NCBI RefSeq assembly: GCF_000327065.1
Contig: NC_019936.1
Coordinates: 2,435,001 to 2,499,000, forward strand
Direction: 5' to 3'
Source: Stutzerimonas stutzeri RCH2
Lineage (GTDB): Bacteria; Pseudomonadota; Gammaproteobacteria; Pseudomonadales; Pseudomonadaceae
Length of the DNA: 64,000 bases
Shown: in pieces, positions 9,992 to 17,058 of the stretch
How the letters are laid out: each line of letters starts with the position of its first letter
Position numbering within the stretch: position 1 is the first letter of the stretch
Position numbers and translations under genes: made by a program
The notes under the pieces: generated by a model
What the model was told of the DNA's origin: nothing
What the model saw: only the letters and a program-made list of their open reading frames with translations
Database searches by the model: none

Positions 9992-10117
9992 TCAGACGTT
10001 GATGCCTGTCCAGTGAATGAGCGTCATCGTGAACGCGTAGAGCATTGCGCCAAACATCAGCGCCAGCACGACAACACTCAGGATCTTCAATGGGCCGTAG
10101 AGCTTTCGAGCCTGCAT
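9992..10117 (-). CDS. 41-residue single-span membrane protein between nirK and norC
   Basis: A small ORF of 41 codons reads ATG at 10117 to TGA at 9994-9992. It has a strong Shine-Dalgarno (AAGGAG, 6 bases before the ATG). The product starts MQARKLYGPLKILSVV, has one hydrophobic span of about 20 residues (residues 12-32) and ends HWTGINV. The basic N-terminus suggests an N-in orientation. It lies 43 bases after nirK and 9 bases before norC, in the middle of the operon, so co-expression is nearly certain. I do not recognise the family. It could be a small structural or assembly subunit of the nitric oxide reductase or serve the nitrite reductase. That it is translated is inferred from the ribosome site and spacing. 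Confidence 0.75.
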   Translation of the reverse strand: MQARKLYGPLKILSVVVLALMFGAMLYAFTMTLIHWTGINV

Positions 10118-10160
10118 GCCATCTCCTTCGCAGCATCAGCTGCAGTCTGGGAAACCGCTC

Positions 10161-11540
10161 TCAATGTCCGGAATGTGGATCAACCGGTTCGGGGCTGGAA
10201 AAGATCGAAGCGTCCGCTTCGCCCTTCACTGACAAAACGCCCATCAGGCCTTTCTCTGCGCGCGACAGGGCGTGGTCCACCAGGATGTACTTGCCTGGAT
10301 AGTCCGCGACGAACTCGACCATGGTCGCGCCGCCGGCCGGTACCAGAGTTGTCTGCACATCCGTCAAGGGTGGGCTGGTGAGCGATCCCTGATCGAAAAC
10401 CTTGTCGAAGATTTCGCCAATCACATGGAAGCTGGAAATCAGGTTCGGGCCGCCAACACCGAAGAAGATGCGCACGCTGTCGCCAGTGTTGACTTCCATC
10501 TTATGGATACTGGTCAGAGCATCCTTAGAGCCATTGAACATTAGATGTTGCGGCGTCTCGCGCAGCAGCATGTCGAGCGAGAACTCATGCAGCCCGCGTG
10601 CGCCTCTGGGGCTTGCCGTGTACAGCTCGCCTTGCATCACGTAGAACTCATGGTCGACCTTCGGCAACCCGCCCTCGGGCTCGACCAGGATCAACCCATA
10701 CATGCCGTTGCTGATGTGCTGGGCAACCATCGGTGTGGCGCAGTGATAGACGTATAGGCCTGGCTGCAGCGCCCTGAAGGTGAACGAACGGGTCTGTCCA
10801 GGCGCGACCTGGGTGACCGCGGCGCCGCCGCCGGGTCCGGTAACCGCGTGCAGATCAATGGAATGAATATGCGCGCTGTCAGGCTCATTACTGAGATTCA
10901 ACGTGACGGTATCGCCCTCGCGGATGCGCACCATCGGACCGGGAACAGTACCGTCGAAAGTCCAGAACTTGTAGGTGCTGCCATCGCTCAGCCGTCCCTC
11001 CTCCTCGGTGGTCCGCAGGTCGAGGGTGATGCTCTTCGGTTCGCGATTGCCAACTGGCTCACCCACCTGTGTCGGATCCTTGGAAAGGTCTTTGCCCTGC
11101 TCGACGACCGTCTCCGGGCCATCGCCCACAACCAGCTTGCCGACCATCCCGGCTGCCTTGTGGCCCGGTAGCGTGCAGTAGTACTCGAAGGTTCCATTTC
11201 TGGTTGCCCGAAAGACGATGGAGGTCGCTGCACCCTTGCCCGAAATCTCACTGGAGGTCGCTTCGAACTCAGGGACCGCGATGTCGTGAACCGCCCCGTC
11301 ACCATTGATGAGGTTGATCTGTACAACAGCGCCTTCAGGAACCCGCAAGTCAGGATTTACCTGCCCCCGGGTCAATCCCGACTCACTGACATAGACCAAT
11401 TTTCCATCGGCAATGTCGGTACGTAGGGTAATGGTGACGTCCGGGCGATAACTGACATCGCTACTTGATTTTGTCTGTGCCCAAAGAGCGTTTGGCAAAA
11501 CAAGTAATGCAAGCAGCAGAACTCTAGATAGATAGCGCAT
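10161..11540 (-). CDS. nirK: NirK, copper nitrite reductase with an additional N-terminal cupredoxin domain
   Basis: 459 residues with a Sec signal peptide (cleavage likely after A21). An N-terminal cupredoxin domain (about 30-138) has a full type 1 copper set: H85, C122, H127, M132. The two-domain NirK core follows. Type 1 ligands are H226, C267, H275 and M280. Type 2 ligands are H231, H266 and H372. Catalytic Asp is D229 (HSIDLH) and catalytic His is H332 (QHLMFNG). The short HCATPMVAQH loop resembles the AniA-like class. It reduces nitrite to NO in the periplasm. The architecture recalls the Hyphomicrobium enzyme. ATG at 11540 is chosen over an upstream in-frame start because it begins the signal peptide. 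First gene of the operon. Confidence 0.95.
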   Translation of the reverse strand: MRYLSRVLLLALLVLPNALWAQTKSSSDVSYRPDVTITLRTDIADGKLVYVSESGLTRGQVNPDLRVPEGAVVQINLINGDGAVHDIAVPEFEATSSEISGKGAATSIVFRATRNGTFEYYCTLPGHKAAGMVGKLVVGDGPETVVEQGKDLSKDPTQVGEPVGNREPKSITLDLRTTEEEGRLSDGSTYKFWTFDGTVPGPMVRIREGDTVTLNLSNEPDSAHIHSIDLHAVTGPGGGAAVTQVAPGQTRSFTFRALQPGLYVYHCATPMVAQHISNGMYGLILVEPEGGLPKVDHEFYVMQGELYTASPRGARGLHEFSLDMLLRETPQHLMFNGSKDALTSIHKMEVNTGDSVRIFFGVGGPNLISSFHVIGEIFDKVFDQGSLTSPPLTDVQTTLVPAGGATMVEFVADYPGKYILVDHALSRAEKGLMGVLSVKGEADASIFSSPEPVDPHSGH

Positions 11541-12125
11541 GCCTGGCCCTCTAGACACCGAGTTAATCTCGTTCGCCAGTCTAGTCACGAGAAAAACAGT
11601 TGTCGGAACCAAGAATCTCCAGGCTAGCAAACAAATCAAAATAAGCTTATTGAAAAATCAGAATAATTGATCAGGCATTAATTCCAGTTCGTAACAGACT
11701 TACGCAGAGTCAAGCCTGGCGCGGCCAGCGCGCCAGACCGGCAAACATGGCATTAATCCCAAAACCGGAGCGCGACGAGTTTAAGCAGAGAACTTGCCGA
11801 CAGACGGTAAGGTTTGACGTTCTACCGGCAATAAGCAGGCGGCTAAATTCCGGATTGTTTTAATGAAGAGCGCTAGTTTTAATTTCACCGAACGAACTTC
11901 GACGCATCATTAATTCTTCCGTTGGCGTTCAGTTATGTGAAAAGCAAATTTCACGCGCGCCGCCCGTCTGGCCCTCATCTTGTCCCTGCAGTATCAAGTG
12001 CCCCGCACTCCCGCATATCAATTAAGTGCGCGACCATTTCGGGCTTCGCTGGAAAGCACCCGGTACGTCGCGGGCCCTTACGAAAGATGAAGATGAGAAC
12101 GCCCGAGCCGAGGGCATCATCTGCT
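11541..12125. other. 585-base intergenic region upstream of nirK
   Basis: No convincing gene on either strand. The part nearest nirK (11620-11700) is AT-rich and holds the palindrome noted separately. The short plus-strand frame around 11922-12158 runs into the exporter gene and has no family look. I see no full TTGAT-N4-ATCAA box, only a half site (TTGATC at 11667), and no clear terminator for the exporter gene. Confidence 0.6.
11636..11653 (-). promoter_or_regulatory. near-palindrome upstream of nirK, possible operator
   Basis: TCAAAATAAGCTTATTGA is an 18-base imperfect palindrome with a perfect 12-base core (11640-11651), about 100 bases before the nirK ATG. It resembles no operator I can name. 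It may bind the regulator of the nirK-nor operon or form part of an AT-rich promoter. Confidence 0.3.
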
Positions 12126-12887
12126 TCAACTGCGGAAAAAGAGCACTGTCATAACTGACCCGGTGACGATCACAACGGCGCGAACGAGGCTCGAAGGAAG
12201 CCGTCGACCGACACGTGCCATGACATAACCGCCGACGGTTGCCGCCAGCATCATCACCAACGCCTCGCGCCACAGAATGGCACCGCCGAATGCATATACC
12301 GACACCGCGATCGCGGTCAGCACTGACGACACCAGATTCTTGAGCCCCTGCATCGAGTTGATATCCCGGTGACCGAGCAAGCTGAACGCAGCGAGCAGCA
12401 CGATGCCAAGACCTCCATTGAAGTACCCGCCGTATACGCTGACAACCGCCAGGGTGAAACCCTGCACCATTGCATTCGCTTCACTCTCGGTCGAATCGCG
12501 CTTGAACCTGCGCAGCAACCATGGCCCGAAGGCGAACAGCAACGTCGCGACAAGCAGTAGCCAGGGAACGATCGCACGGAACACATCATCGGGTGTGGTC
12601 AGCAGCAACGCCGCCCCTGCGGCACCGCCGCCCAGGCTGATGGCAACGAGTGCACCCATAGATAGCGTCGCAGGCGGCCGCAGGTCCTCTCGATAGCCCC
12701 AGGTGCTTGCAAAATAGCCAGGTAAAAGCGCGAGCGTCCCTGAAGCATTCGCCGCCACAGCAGGCACGCCGGCATAAACCAATGCCGGGAACGTGAAAAA
12801 ACTGCCGCCACCGGCAATCGCGTTCAGCCCGCCACCAAGAAAAGCGGCAACCAGCAGAATTGCCCACGTCGTGATCGAATGATCCAT
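12126..12887 (-). CDS. TSUP-family (TauE/SafE) membrane exporter
   Basis: 253 residues from ATG at 12887, with about 8 hydrophobic segments. The hallmark GGGLNAIAGGGSFFTFPAL lies in the first helix pair and the related YGGYFNGGLGIVLL in the second half, which is the internal duplication of the TSUP family. Members move sulfite, sulfoacetate, taurine-derived or other small organic anions across the inner membrane. The substrate here cannot be told. It starts 8 bases after the GntR regulator stop, so the regulator and exporter form a two-gene operon. Confidence 0.88.
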   Translation of the reverse strand: MDHSITTWAILLVAAFLGGGLNAIAGGGSFFTFPALVYAGVPAVAANASGTLALLPGYFASTWGYREDLRPPATLSMGALVAISLGGGAAGAALLLTTPDDVFRAIVPWLLLVATLLFAFGPWLLRRFKRDSTESEANAMVQGFTLAVVSVYGGYFNGGLGIVLLAAFSLLGHRDINSMQGLKNLVSSVLTAIAVSVYAFGGAILWREALVMMLAATVGGYVMARVGRRLPSSLVRAVVIVTGSVMTVLFFRS

Positions 12888-12894
12888 GAAAGTG

Positions 12895-13611
12895 CTACTC
12901 CGTTGCGTCCGGGTTACGAGAATCAATTGCCAGAGTGCTGGCTAGCGCCTCAAGCGCCGGGCTCAATAGCTCGCTGGCCGCGATGGCCGCCTGCTCCGGG
13001 TAACCGCGGGCTATGGCGTCATAGACGGCCGCGTGTGCTGCATAGGTAGGTTCCGGGAGCTGTTGTTCACCCTCCGTCTTGGCGATGGTGTTCTGCAGGC
13101 CCGCCCAGAAGAACTGATACATCTCAAGCAGCGTGGCGTTATGGCTGGCGCGAACGATGCTCAGATGAAAATCGGCATCTCTTTCTACGAACGCCTCGAG
13201 TGAGGCCTCATCGCTCCAAGTCCCCCGCGCCCCGAGAGCATCATGTATCGCTCGCAGGTCCTCATCCGTGCGTCGCGATGCTGCCAGGCGCGCGGCTTCG
13301 ACCTCCAGCGCACGTCGAACTTCGAGCTGGTCATGCAGCGCGGCGTGATCAAGGCTCTGGAGCAACCCAGACGGGTCTCGACTGGAGAGCACGAACGTCC
13401 CCGCACCCTGGCGGACTTCCAGCACCCCGGTATGGACCAGCGCCCGCACCGCCTCTCTGACGGTGTTTCTGCCAACGCCTAAGGAGTCGCTGAGCTGGCT
13501 TTCGGTAGGAATTCGCATACCCGGCAACCATTCGCCGGCATTGATCTGCGATCGCATTTGCTCGATTACCCGCTCAACAAGCGAAGAGCGCGAGGTGTAC
13601 TGCAGCGACAT
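12895..13611 (-). CDS. GntR-family (FadR/FCD subfamily) transcription regulator
   Basis: 238 residues from ATG at 13611 (an upstream in-frame ATG at 13650 exists but lies inside the inverted repeat). The N-terminal winged helix is typical GntR: ESQLSDSLGVGRNTVREAVRAL, then VLEVRQGAGTFV. The helical FCD ligand-binding domain covers about residues 80-225, with metal-ligand-like residues DADFH and histidines further on. It precedes the TSUP exporter, so it probably controls export in response to a small organic acid. A perfect inverted repeat lies just upstream, consistent with autoregulation. Confidence 0.9.
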   Translation of the reverse strand: MSLQYTSRSSLVERVIEQMRSQINAGEWLPGMRIPTESQLSDSLGVGRNTVREAVRALVHTGVLEVRQGAGTFVLSSRDPSGLLQSLDHAALHDQLEVRRALEVEAARLAASRRTDEDLRAIHDALGARGTWSDEASLEAFVERDADFHLSIVRASHNATLLEMYQFFWAGLQNTIAKTEGEQQLPEPTYAAHAAVYDAIARGYPEQAAIAASELLSPALEALASTLAIDSRNPDATE

Positions 13612-13626
13612 TATTGTTAATCCCTC

Positions 13627-13661
13627 AAATTCATCCCATGTTTCAATCATAGGATGAATTT
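13627..13661 (-). promoter_or_regulatory. inverted-repeat operator upstream of the GntR regulator
   Basis: AAATTCATCC (13627-13636) and GGATGAATTT (13652-13661) are perfect 10-base inverted arms separated by 15 bases. The element ends 15 bases before the chosen ATG of the regulator, the place expected for an autoregulatory operator. Confidence 0.6.
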
Positions 13662-13973
13662 AATACGCTATACAACTCGACGCTCAAACCGGGCCTTTCG
13701 CTATTAGCAGTACGTAAATCAATGGCTGCGGTGAACCGCAGGACAACCGCGCGCTTATCGGAGGTGCAATGGCCGCCGCCAGCTGGCGGCGGCCTGACAA
13801 CCATTCACGAATGCGGCGAGCAATTGCTTCAACCTCTGCATGTAGATCGCCGCGAGGTAGCTCGTGCTAAAAGCCTTCCTCGACAAAGCCATCAGCCCAG
13901 AAGCCCGTCAGCTAAGCGTACCTGCTAGCGAAGCTTGGTAAGCTGGCCGCGTTCTACTCTCATTGGGGGTTCC
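13662..13973. other. intergenic region between the GntR regulator and the membrane protein gene
   Basis: 312 bases without a credible gene. They hold the regulator promoter, the 24-base palindrome at 13771-13794 and presumably the promoter of the rightward gene. The short frame at 13722-13928 shows no family features and no ribosome site. Confidence 0.6.
13771..13794. repeat. 24-base perfect palindrome
   Basis: GGCCGCCGCCAG and its exact reverse complement are joined without a spacer. No T-run follows, so it is not an ordinary terminator. Function unknown. Confidence 0.7.
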
Positions 13974-15401
13974 GTGTTCTCTCTCAAGCGCAAAGGTGAT
14001 TTCCGCCTGCAGCTGACCCGTACGCTGAAGCAGCCTGGACGGCACAAGATTGAGCTGTATCTGTTCACCCCGCACGAGAGCAACCTGTCGGCCTGGACCC
14101 TGTCGGAAGAACAGTTTTTCTTTACCACCCTGACGCACAGTTTCGGGCTGCTTGGCATGCCGTCGAAGGACCGCATCAGCAAGGCTGACCAATCCTTCGT
14201 GCTGCTCTCACCGCACTACGAAATCATGTATGGCTCCTGGTTCTTCCAGTACCAGGCCTCGATGGAGCGGCTGCGCCAGCAGATGCTCACGTCCGGGGCT
14301 GTGGCAGAGCCCGTAGCGCGTGCCCTGCGACTCAGCCAGAACTTTGCGCAACGCCTGCGCAAATCCAGCCCGAAGCAGAGCAATCAGCAGCGCTACTTCC
14401 GTCAGATGGACATCTATTTCTCGTGGCATGCCGAGCAATTCCTCCTGGAAAGCATGAGCCTCGAGAGCTACGCGACCCTCGACGAAGAGCTCAAGCAATC
14501 GGTGGCGGAGTTCCTGCGCCAGGAACGCAGATATCGCAAGGAGCGTGAGTACCTGAGCGACTTCCACGGAACCCCGACACGCATATGGAATCGCATGGCG
14601 CTGTACCACCGGCTGCTGGAGTATCCGGTAATGTTGCGCGCAAAGATCACGGAGCTGGGGGCCGGCACACACAAGCTGGTCAAGGCGATGTCGACGATGC
14701 TGATCATGTCGATTTTCACCTACTTCCTGTTCAATGCGCGCGACGCCAGCGAGAAACTCTCGCTCACTCTTCTGCTGGTAATCGCGCTGGTCTATGCCGT
14801 CCGTGATCTGCTGCGCGACGACATGATCACCGCCATCACCCGCAGGCTGCGCAAAGGCAAGCCGCGCTGGAAGGTTCGTCTGCTGATGCCCTACACCGGT
14901 AAGTTGCTCGCGCTGCAACGGGTCTGGCTCGACTACCGCAAGCTGCCCGATCTGCCGCCGTTGGTTCGGGAACACTCCGGCAAGTGGGCCACCAACGAGG
15001 AACGGCAGATCATCTGCTATCGCGTGCTGCTGATTCTGGACAAGGCAGCACTGGAGCACGACCAGATTCGAGAGCGACTCACGCTGGATTGCGAACAGCT
15101 TTGCGCGATGATCCAGGCGAGCCACAACAAGCTGTTTGTCCAGGCCGAAGGCGATGATTCCGCTGGTGACGACAGCAAAGGTTTAGTCCAGGCCCACCCC
15201 ATCGAGAAGCAACACGACTACAACCTGCTGCTGCTGCACACCAATCCTGGCGAGCACTTCCCAGCAGCCCAGCGCTGGCGCCTGAGGCTTGGCACCAACG
15301 GCATTGTGCAATGCGAAAGCAAGAAGGCCCACTGGCCTGAACCACCAGAGCTGCAACGCTCCGCATGGTATCGACTGAGCCGCCTATGGCGACGAGGGTG
15401 A
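13974..15401 (+). CDS. unrecognised membrane protein (475 residues)
   Basis: GTG at 13974 is chosen because GGGGG sits 4 bases before it. A TTG 39 bases upstream is the alternative. The first 230 residues are soluble and rich in charged helices (QERRYRKEREYLSDFHGTPTR). Two hydrophobic segments follow near residues 248-262 and 272-287 (STMLIMSIFTYFLF and LSLTLLLVIALVYAV), then a basic C-terminal domain. I cannot assign a family or function. It is a single plus-strand gene between the GntR promoter and the tRNA genes. Codon use looks like that of its neighbours. Confidence 0.8.
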   Translation: MFSLKRKGDFRLQLTRTLKQPGRHKIELYLFTPHESNLSAWTLSEEQFFFTTLTHSFGLLGMPSKDRISKADQSFVLLSPHYEIMYGSWFFQYQASMERLRQQMLTSGAVAEPVARALRLSQNFAQRLRKSSPKQSNQQRYFRQMDIYFSWHAEQFLLESMSLESYATLDEELKQSVAEFLRQERRYRKEREYLSDFHGTPTRIWNRMALYHRLLEYPVMLRAKITELGAGTHKLVKAMSTMLIMSIFTYFLFNARDASEKLSLTLLLVIALVYAVRDLLRDDMITAITRRLRKGKPRWKVRLLMPYTGKLLALQRVWLDYRKLPDLPPLVREHSGKWATNEERQIICYRVLLILDKAALEHDQIRERLTLDCEQLCAMIQASHNKLFVQAEGDDSAGDDSKGLVQAHPIEKQHDYNLLLLHTNPGEHFPAAQRWRLRLGTNGIVQCESKKAHWPEPPELQRSAWYRLSRLWRRG

Positions 15402-15483
15402 ACCCATGCCGCCCTACTGACTCTGCCATTGAGCACGCAGACGACGGCGGATAGGTAGTCTCACGCGTCAAAACAGCAGACAC

Positions 15484-15509
15484 AAAAAAGCCCCTATCAC
15501 GGGGCTTTC
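15484..15509 (-). terminator. terminator of the tRNA operon
   Basis: On the minus strand AAAGCCCC, a six-base loop and GGGGCTTTTTTG form an intrinsic terminator 43 bases beyond the 3' end of tRNA-Leu. Confidence 0.85.
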
Positions 15510-15551
15510 AGCGATTTTCGATGCCTCTTACAGAGTCTCGAAATCATGTGA

Positions 15552-15636
15552 TGGTGCGGACGGAGAGACTCGAACTCTCACACCTTACGGCGCCAGAACC
15601 TAAATCTGGTGTGTCTACCAATTTCACCACGTCCGC
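15552..15636 (-). tRNA. tRNA-Leu (anticodon TAG)
   Basis: 85 bases including the encoded CCA. Acceptor stem GCGGACG pairs with CGTCCGC. The anticodon loop TTTAGGT gives anticodon TAG. The long variable arm typical of tRNA-Leu is present (GGCGCCGTAAGGTGTG region). Last tRNA of the minus-strand set. Confidence 0.97.
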
Positions 15637-15650
15637 CAAGCAGGCTTAAA

Positions 15651-15681
15651 CGAAAACGCCAGGCAGCGCCTGGCGTTTTCG
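15651..15681 (-). terminator. 14-base-stem hairpin between tRNA-His and tRNA-Leu
   Basis: CGAAAACGCCAGGC and its exact complement enclose a three-base loop. Reading minus, the 3' arm ends GGCGTTTTCGTTTAA, so it can act as a partial terminator or as a processing hairpin inside the tRNA operon. Confidence 0.6.
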
Positions 15682-15687
15682 GAAATA

Positions 15688-15763
15688 TGGGGTGGACGAA
15701 GGGGATCGAACCCTCGACACCAGGAGCCACAATCCTGTGCTCTACCAACTGAGCTACGCCCAC
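15688..15763 (-). tRNA. tRNA-His (anticodon GTG)
   Basis: Acceptor stem GTGGGCG pairs with CGTCCAC. The genome encodes the G at -1 (15764) opposite discriminator C, diagnostic of tRNA-His. The anticodon loop TTGTGGC gives GTG. CCA is encoded. Confidence 0.97.
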
Positions 15764-15795
15764 CATATTGCATTTGCTTGTGCCAGAGCCCGTAA

Positions 15796-15872
15796 TGGCG
15801 CACCCGGCAGGACTCGAACCTGCGACCATCCGCTTAGAAGGCGGATGCTCTATCCAGCTGAGCTACGGGCGC
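15796..15872 (-). tRNA. tRNA-Arg (anticodon TCT)
   Basis: 77 bases with encoded CCA. Acceptor stem GCGCCCG pairs with CGGGTGC (one wobble). The loop CTTCTAA gives anticodon TCT. First tRNA of the Arg-His-Leu set. Confidence 0.97.
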
Positions 15873-15985
15873 TTTATCTGCATTCTGTTCGGAGCGCAGA
15901 CTTGAAGCTCCGGCTATTGAAGAAGTCACCCTCTTCGAAAGCCATCTTACCCAGCAGCAGGCTGTGCTCGACAAGCGGGGCGAAT

Positions 15986-16012
15986 GTTATAGAGGCTCCA
16001 AACAGTCGTCAA
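15986..16012 (-). promoter_or_regulatory. candidate promoter of the tRNA operon
   Basis: On the minus strand TTGACG (16012-16007) and TATAAC (15991-15986) are separated by 15 bases, shorter than the ideal 17. They are followed by a GC-rich discriminator (GCCCCGC), typical of stringently controlled stable-RNA promoters. It lies about 115 bases before tRNA-Arg in the divergent gap to folD. Confidence 0.5.
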
Positions 16013-16145
16013 CAGCAAATTTAAAAAAATTTCAGTTAGATAAAGGAGTTACAGGTGCTGGTAGCTGCTTCGCCTTTGCCACATCGCCGCGACATGCGAG
16101 AATACGCGCCCTTTCCAAGTCCTCTCCTATGGTTAACCAAGCGTC

Positions 16146-17000
16146 ATGACCGCAAAACTGATCGACGGTAAAACGATTGCTGCCAACATTCGCCAACAGA
16201 TCTCCGGTCGTGTTGCCGAACGCCGCGCCCAAGGGCTCCGCGCACCTGGCCTCGCCGTGATCCTGGTAGGCAGCGACCCCGCCTCCCAGGTCTACGTGGC
16301 ACACAAGCGCAAGGATTGCGAGGAGGTGGGTTTCAACTCGATCGCCCATGACCTGCCGAGCGATACTCGCCAAGAGGACCTGCTCGCCCTGATCGATCAG
16401 CTCAATGACGATGCCTCCATCGATGGCATTCTTGTGCAGCTACCGCTGCCCAAGCACCTCGACGCGTCGCAGTTGCTCGAGCGGATCCGCCCCGACAAGG
16501 ACGTGGATGGATTCCACCCCTACAACGTCGGCCGCCTGGCCCAACGCATGCCGCTGCTGCGTCCTTGCACCCCGAAGGGGATCATGACGCTGCTGGAAAG
16601 CACGGGGGTCGACCTGCACGGCCTGGACGCAGTAGTCGTGGGCGCCTCCAACATCGTCGGCCGACCGATGGCGCTGGAGCTCCTGCTAGCCGGTTGCACC
16701 ACCACCGTGACTCATCGCTTTACCCATAACCTGGCCGAGCATGTCCAGCGTGCCGACCTGGTCGTGGTCGCCACCGGCATCACCGGGCTGGTCAAGGGCG
16801 AATGGATCAAGCCCGGCGCGATCGTCATCGATGTAGGCATCAACCGCCAGGCCGATGGGCGCCTGCTGGGTGATGTGGAGTTCGGGCCAGCCAGCGAACG
16901 CGCTGCCTGGATCACCCCTGTCCCGGGTGGCGTCGGCCCGATGACCCGCGCCTGCCTACTCGAAAATACGTTGCATGCAGCCGAACACCTGCACGGCTGA
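16146..17000 (+). CDS. folD: FolD, methylene-THF dehydrogenase / cyclohydrolase
   Basis: 284 residues, normal length. The family signature region [14 protein letters not shown] includes the conserved Lys. [10 protein letters not shown] and the Rossmann segment [17 protein letters not shown] bind NADP, and the C-terminal [10 protein letters not shown] loop is present. It interconverts 5,10-methylene- and 10-formyl-tetrahydrofolate in the cytoplasm. It is divergent from the tRNA genes and followed by its own terminator. Confidence 0.97.
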   Translation: MTAKLIDGKTIAANIRQQISGRVAERRAQGLRAPGLAVILVGSDPASQVYVAHKRKDCEEVGFNSIAHDLPSDTRQEDLLALIDQLNDDASIDGILVQLPLPKHLDASQLLERIRPDKDVDGFHPYNVGRLAQRMPLLRPCTPKGIMTLLESTGVDLHGLDAVVVGASNIVGRPMALELLLAGCTTTVTHRFTHNLAEHVQRADLVVVATGITGLVKGEWIKPGAIVIDVGINRQADGRLLGDVEFGPASERAAWITPVPGGVGPMTRACLLENTLHAAEHLHG

Positions 17001-17020
17001 TACCCAGAGCTGAAGCAAGA

Positions 17021-17045
17021 ACGGCACCTTTCGGTGCCGTTTTTG
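17021..17045. terminator. terminator between folD and cysS
   Basis: ACGGCACC, loop TTTC, GGTGCCGT followed by TTTTT on the plus strand. It ends folD and lies between the converging folD and cysS genes. Confidence 0.85.
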
Positions 17046-17058
17046 ATTACGTCGTTCC

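Noticed and set aside
11667-11680. TTGATCAGGCATTA as an FNR/DNR box for nirK
   Set aside because: Only one half site matches; the other half differs at four of five positions.
11922-12158. 78-residue plus-strand frame between nirK and the exporter
   Set aside because: No ribosome site, runs into the exporter gene on the other strand, random-looking composition.
15552-15872. tRNA cluster as a current phage or island attachment site
   Set aside because: No integrase gene, no duplicated tRNA 3' end and no direct repeats could be found at the far end near tig.
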